A DNA stretch of 64,000 nucleotides, taken from assembly GCA_963575745.1 (NCBI GenBank), contig CAUYUJ010001314.1, positions 535,592-599,591 of the forward strand, in the 5' to 3' direction. This stretch comes from Prorocentrum cordatum. Taxonomy: Eukaryota; Sar; Dinophyceae; Prorocentrales; Prorocentraceae. The notes under the pieces were generated by a model. The model saw only the letters and a list, made by a program, of their open reading frames with translations, was not told the DNA's origin and ran no database searches. The translations under genes and the position numbers were made by a program. Below, in pieces: positions 61,485 through 64,000 of this stretch. How positions within the stretch are numbered: position 1 is the stretch's first letter; every line of letters starts with the position of its first letter.

Positions 61485-61660
61485 ATGCCAAGAAACACCC
61501 TGCTTGCCTCCAGGGTGCCTTGGGTGTCTTGGGTTTCGATGGTTCTGCGATGGAAGCCGTGACTTCCCCACACCAAAAAACAATGGACGCCCTGGGGTCT
61601 CAGGGTTGTTTTTTTGTATCGACGGTTTCTCGTGGACTGACCTCCACTGTATCGGACCCC
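61485..61660. repeat. Dispersed repeat, second copy
   Basis: CATGCCAAGAAACACC, TTGGGTTTCGATGGTTC, GATGGAAGCCGTGACTTCCC and CTGGGGTCTCAGG, matching 56092-56225. Confidence 0.85.
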
Positions 61661-62086
61661 CCTGTCTCGCCCTCCCCCCGACCTACCGGGAGGGAGAGTG
61701 CGAGCGCGTCCTCCGGCAAGGGGAGAGGGGAAGGGGAGCAGGAGCGGGACTCAGGCTAGCCCAGTCGTTCGAGTCTGCGGGCCCCGCCGGCTCCAACACC
61801 TCCTCCCATGATATCGTAGCCCATGGCGGCGAAGCGACGTTGAGACTGGCGCGCGTCCCCCCGGCGCTCGCGCGCGGCCCCGCTTTTGATGACTTGGCGA
61901 GGGGAAGATCGTCGGGCCGCGCTCAGGCGGAACTTCAAGGAGTTCAAGGGAGGATGTGCGCGACTCAAGCGCATAGCCTCCCCAGACCCCCTCGAGTAAT
62001 GAAAAAATCATGACGGGAGGTTTTTCGCCATTTTCGGCCTCGGGGGGCCCTCACCGGGCCTCGGGAGCGTCAAAAAACGACTCAGG
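61661..62086. other. No recognisable gene
   Basis: GC-rich; both strands have short frames but no domain. Confidence 0.4.
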
Positions 62087-63043
62087 ATGACAAACCGGTC
62101 CCGGGGAATGGGTCCGGACCTCTGGGGGTCGCGTCATGAAAAAATCATGACGTCGGGGGTCTGGGTCTCTCCCACTCTCAGTTCGACTACGGCGGCTTGC
62201 GGCTACGACAATGGCACTACCTGTGCCGACTTGGGCGTTTTGTTCCTCACACCGCCTACGAAGACCATGATCGACACCCACCGACATCTTGCCAGAAGGG
62301 CAGTACCACTCAGACAGTGGAGGGGTGTAGCCCCAGAACTGCTCCGGATGCTTCTAATGGGGCGCTTGGCGGACGTGGGCGACCACCTCTGCCAGCGCTC
62401 ACTACAGCTGCTCCGATGCCGATTACGCCGCCAGGGGCGAGGCACCATCGACTTCTGGGTTCGCGCCGTCTCACGTGCGCAAGCGAAGGGACCGATCTAC
62501 GCACATGAAGCCCACCTGGCCACCATTGGTGCCCGGCCGCACGACAACGGGCAATGGAAAGCACCGGAAGGGACCGTCCGCCTGACTGACGGGATGGGCA
62601 AGCAATTGCACGAGCTCCGCCTAATCATACGGTCTACCGAGTGGTCTATTCTCCAGAACCGCACTCGCCGGGAGAGTCCCCTGGCAGCGGGAATCCCACA
62701 ACCGGCGGTCGCCTTGCGCGTCACTCATGCTCTACGCAGTACCCCCGACCTGGCCTCCCACATGACCGCTGTCCTATGTGGGTGCATGATGCCAGATGCG
62801 CTTCTACAGTCCCACAGATGGGAAGACGCATCAATCACATGTGAACATTGTGGCGGGCAACACGTACCAACGCTGGAACACCACTACTGAGAGTGTCCTG
62901 CAAATGACGACCTTCGCCACGGCGTGCGGGTCCGGACCGACGGCCTCACGCGCAGATTGGGGTGGCCCATCACGGAAGTCACCAAAAAGGCGGCATTTGA
63001 ATCCTGGCTTTCGATGGTCTACACCACGGCGAGGACACGATAA
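62087..63043 (+). pseudogene. LINE C: 3' end of a non-LTR retrotransposon ORF2
   Basis: Open frame to 62890 with segments RRAVPLRQWRGVAPELLRML, LQLLRCRLRRQGRGTIDFWV and LRLIIRSTEWSILQNRTRRE, then CEHCGGQHVPTLEHHY followed by TGA (62888-62890). Past the stop the same frame goes on with ECPANDDLRHGVR and WLSMVYTTARTR to a TAA at 63041-63043. A C-x2-C...H-x-x...C knuckle of the form 'CxxCGxxxxTLEHHYWECP' is typical of LINE RT C-termini, so the TGA most likely replaced a TGG Trp codon. The RT core is missing. A (CCT)n tract follows at 63138. The assignment is by motif only; family unknown. Confidence 0.6.
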
Positions 63044-63137
63044 CGGGCTCTACTGGCTCTGTTTGCCACGACACGCGAGGGGGGGAGCAGGGTACGGAGG
63101 CCTGCGGCCATACCATCCACTATTCTGGGATCAACAC

Positions 63138-63235
63138 ACACCTCCTCCTCCTCCTCCTCCTCCTCCTCCTCCTCCTCCTCCTCCTCCTCCTCCTCCTCCT
63201 CCTCCTCCTCCTCCTCCTCCTCCTCCTCCTCTCTG
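63138..63235. repeat. Pure (CCT)n tract after LINE C
   Basis: About 31 uninterrupted CCT/CTC triplets, on the coding strand and about 95 nt beyond the LINE C stop. Confidence 0.97.
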
Positions 63236-63689
63236 AAACGAATATCATCAGGACCGCAGGCCTGAGGTAAATCTGGTATAGCATGTGCTGCAATGCTATC
63301 GTGTTGGCAGGATGAACCAGTCCCCGCTTTTGCTCGCCGCGGCCTTGCCTTGTGGCGCTGCTCGACCAGCGCAGCCGGCTTTCCCCCAGCAGAACTTGAA
63401 GATCATCCTTGCGCGGTGCTGCGGCGACAACACCATCTGGCCCAGCGCTGCGGCGAAAGCACCATTTACTCCTTTCCCGCGCGGTCGAATTTCCGATGAG
63501 CGCGGCAAAGACGAAGCGTGCACCGCGACGCAGCAGCATTACTACGTCCACGCAGAACCTGCGCAGCGCTCTGGCCAGAACAACATGTTGCCCGCCCTCG
63601 CGCAGCCCCGCTGCCGCTGCCGCCTTTCCGTGCCTGCCAGACCGTAGCTGCCCTGATGCGCCAGATGCGACACGCAACGCGTACCATGT
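63236..63689. other. No recognisable gene
   Basis: GC-balanced, non-repetitive. Frames of about 120 codons on both strands lack motifs. Confidence 0.4.
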
Positions 63690-63835
63690 TCAAGACGTCC
63701 GTGTTGACACGCTGCGTGTTGGCTCAACGTGTTGGCCCATGTTTTGGCGAACGCATCGCCTCAAACGTACGTTCTCAATCTGAGTGTTGAGCCCCCGTGT
63801 CAACACGCTGCGGGTTGCGTGTTGCGCATCGGGGC
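63690..63835 (+). repeat. Dispersed repeat, copy 2
   Basis: CAAGACGTCCGTGTTGACAC, TTGGCTCAACGTGTTGGCCC, TTTTGGCGAACGCATCGC and GGGTTGCGTGTTGCGCATCG, matching 47935-48085. Confidence 0.85.
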
Positions 63836-63876
63836 GGCTACGTGCCAGACCGAGCAGACATGCTCCGCGCCAGAGC

Positions 63877-64000
63877 TGATGGGCTTGTTTTCCACCACGA
63901 CCATAAGTTGGAGGGGGGAGGGGGTATTCCTCCTCCTCCTCCTCCTCCTTCTCCTCTTATTCCTCCTCATCCTCGACCTCCTTCCCCCCTCCAACTTATG
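63877..64000. mobile_element. MITE-like element with CCT-microsatellite core, copy 2 (cut by window end)
   Basis: Left inverted end 63877-63918 (TGATGGGCTTGTTTTCCACC, then CCATAAGTTGGAGGGGGG) matches copy 1 ends. The core is CCT/CTC triplets (63930-63982). The right end starts at 63984 (CCCCCCTCCAACTTATG) and runs off the window. Confidence 0.8.

Noticed and set aside
60340-62013. A 557-residue open frame
   Set aside because: Its first half is the CCT tract and its second half includes a dispersed repeat; no domain is present.

Overview
The window looks like nuclear DNA of a dinoflagellate, probably a species with a large, repeat-rich genome. The strongest sign is a 21-nt match to the dinoflagellate spliced leader (DinoSL) at 65-85, followed by a truncated tandem copy (86-100). 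This is the known mark of a trans-spliced mRNA that was reverse transcribed into the genome. Other support comes from a single-domain voltage-gated channel with an EF-hand, a PIF1-helicase-like remnant of a type I recall as common in dinoflagellates, DNA transposon and LINE remnants, GC-rich coding segments and very low gene density. No rRNA, tRNA, CRISPR array or bacterial operon was found. Species cannot be named from sequence alone.

Layout. 0-5.4 kb: a nearly intact non-LTR retrotransposon (LINE A) with ORF1, an APE-type endonuclease and a YADD reverse transcriptase. One extra base breaks it between endonuclease and RT, and DinoSL lies at its 5' end. 5.4-13.2 kb: degenerate minisatellites, (CCT/GAG)n tracts, a MITE-like element with 48-bp inverted ends and a microsatellite core (9755-9965), and arrays built on a 'GGCCCAAGA' decamer. 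13.2-15.6 kb: the best host gene, an ion channel preceded by a 19/22 DinoSL-like relic. Its S6 helix is split by a 261-bp insertion with 27-bp perfect inverted ends and a 9-bp target duplication; exact removal restores a 665-residue frame. 16.4-17.6 kb: a ~160-bp tandem repeat running into a broken PIF1-like helicase remnant.

18-40 kb: almost entirely repeats. These include a segmental duplication (18.2-21.1 kb), a ~2-kb palindrome (21.6-23.7 kb), composite octamer elements (26, 27.4 and 35 kb), a 1.7-kb (GTAGTGA)n array with telomere-like and G-rich borders, and more decamer arrays. 40.2-44.4 kb: a second, decayed LINE (LINE B) with two tandem DinoSL 3' relics. 44.7-54.3 kb: a second heptamer/telomere-like/G-rich composite and two inverted arrays of a 90-bp satellite. 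49.9-58.0 kb: three short exon-like segments that together read as transmembrane segments 2-4 of a major-facilitator transporter, separated by repeat-filled introns. 62.1-63.0 kb: the 3' end of a third LINE. The window ends inside a second copy of the microsatellite-core MITE.

The linking theme is reverse transcription and insertion. Two LINEs and one channel gene carry DinoSL-like relics at their 5' ends, which fits a model where trans-spliced RNA is the template for retroposition. Downstream of the coding end of each LINE lies a (CCT)n tract on the same strand. Small inverted-repeat elements then insert into genes or carry microsatellites. Host coding sequence is a small part of the window.
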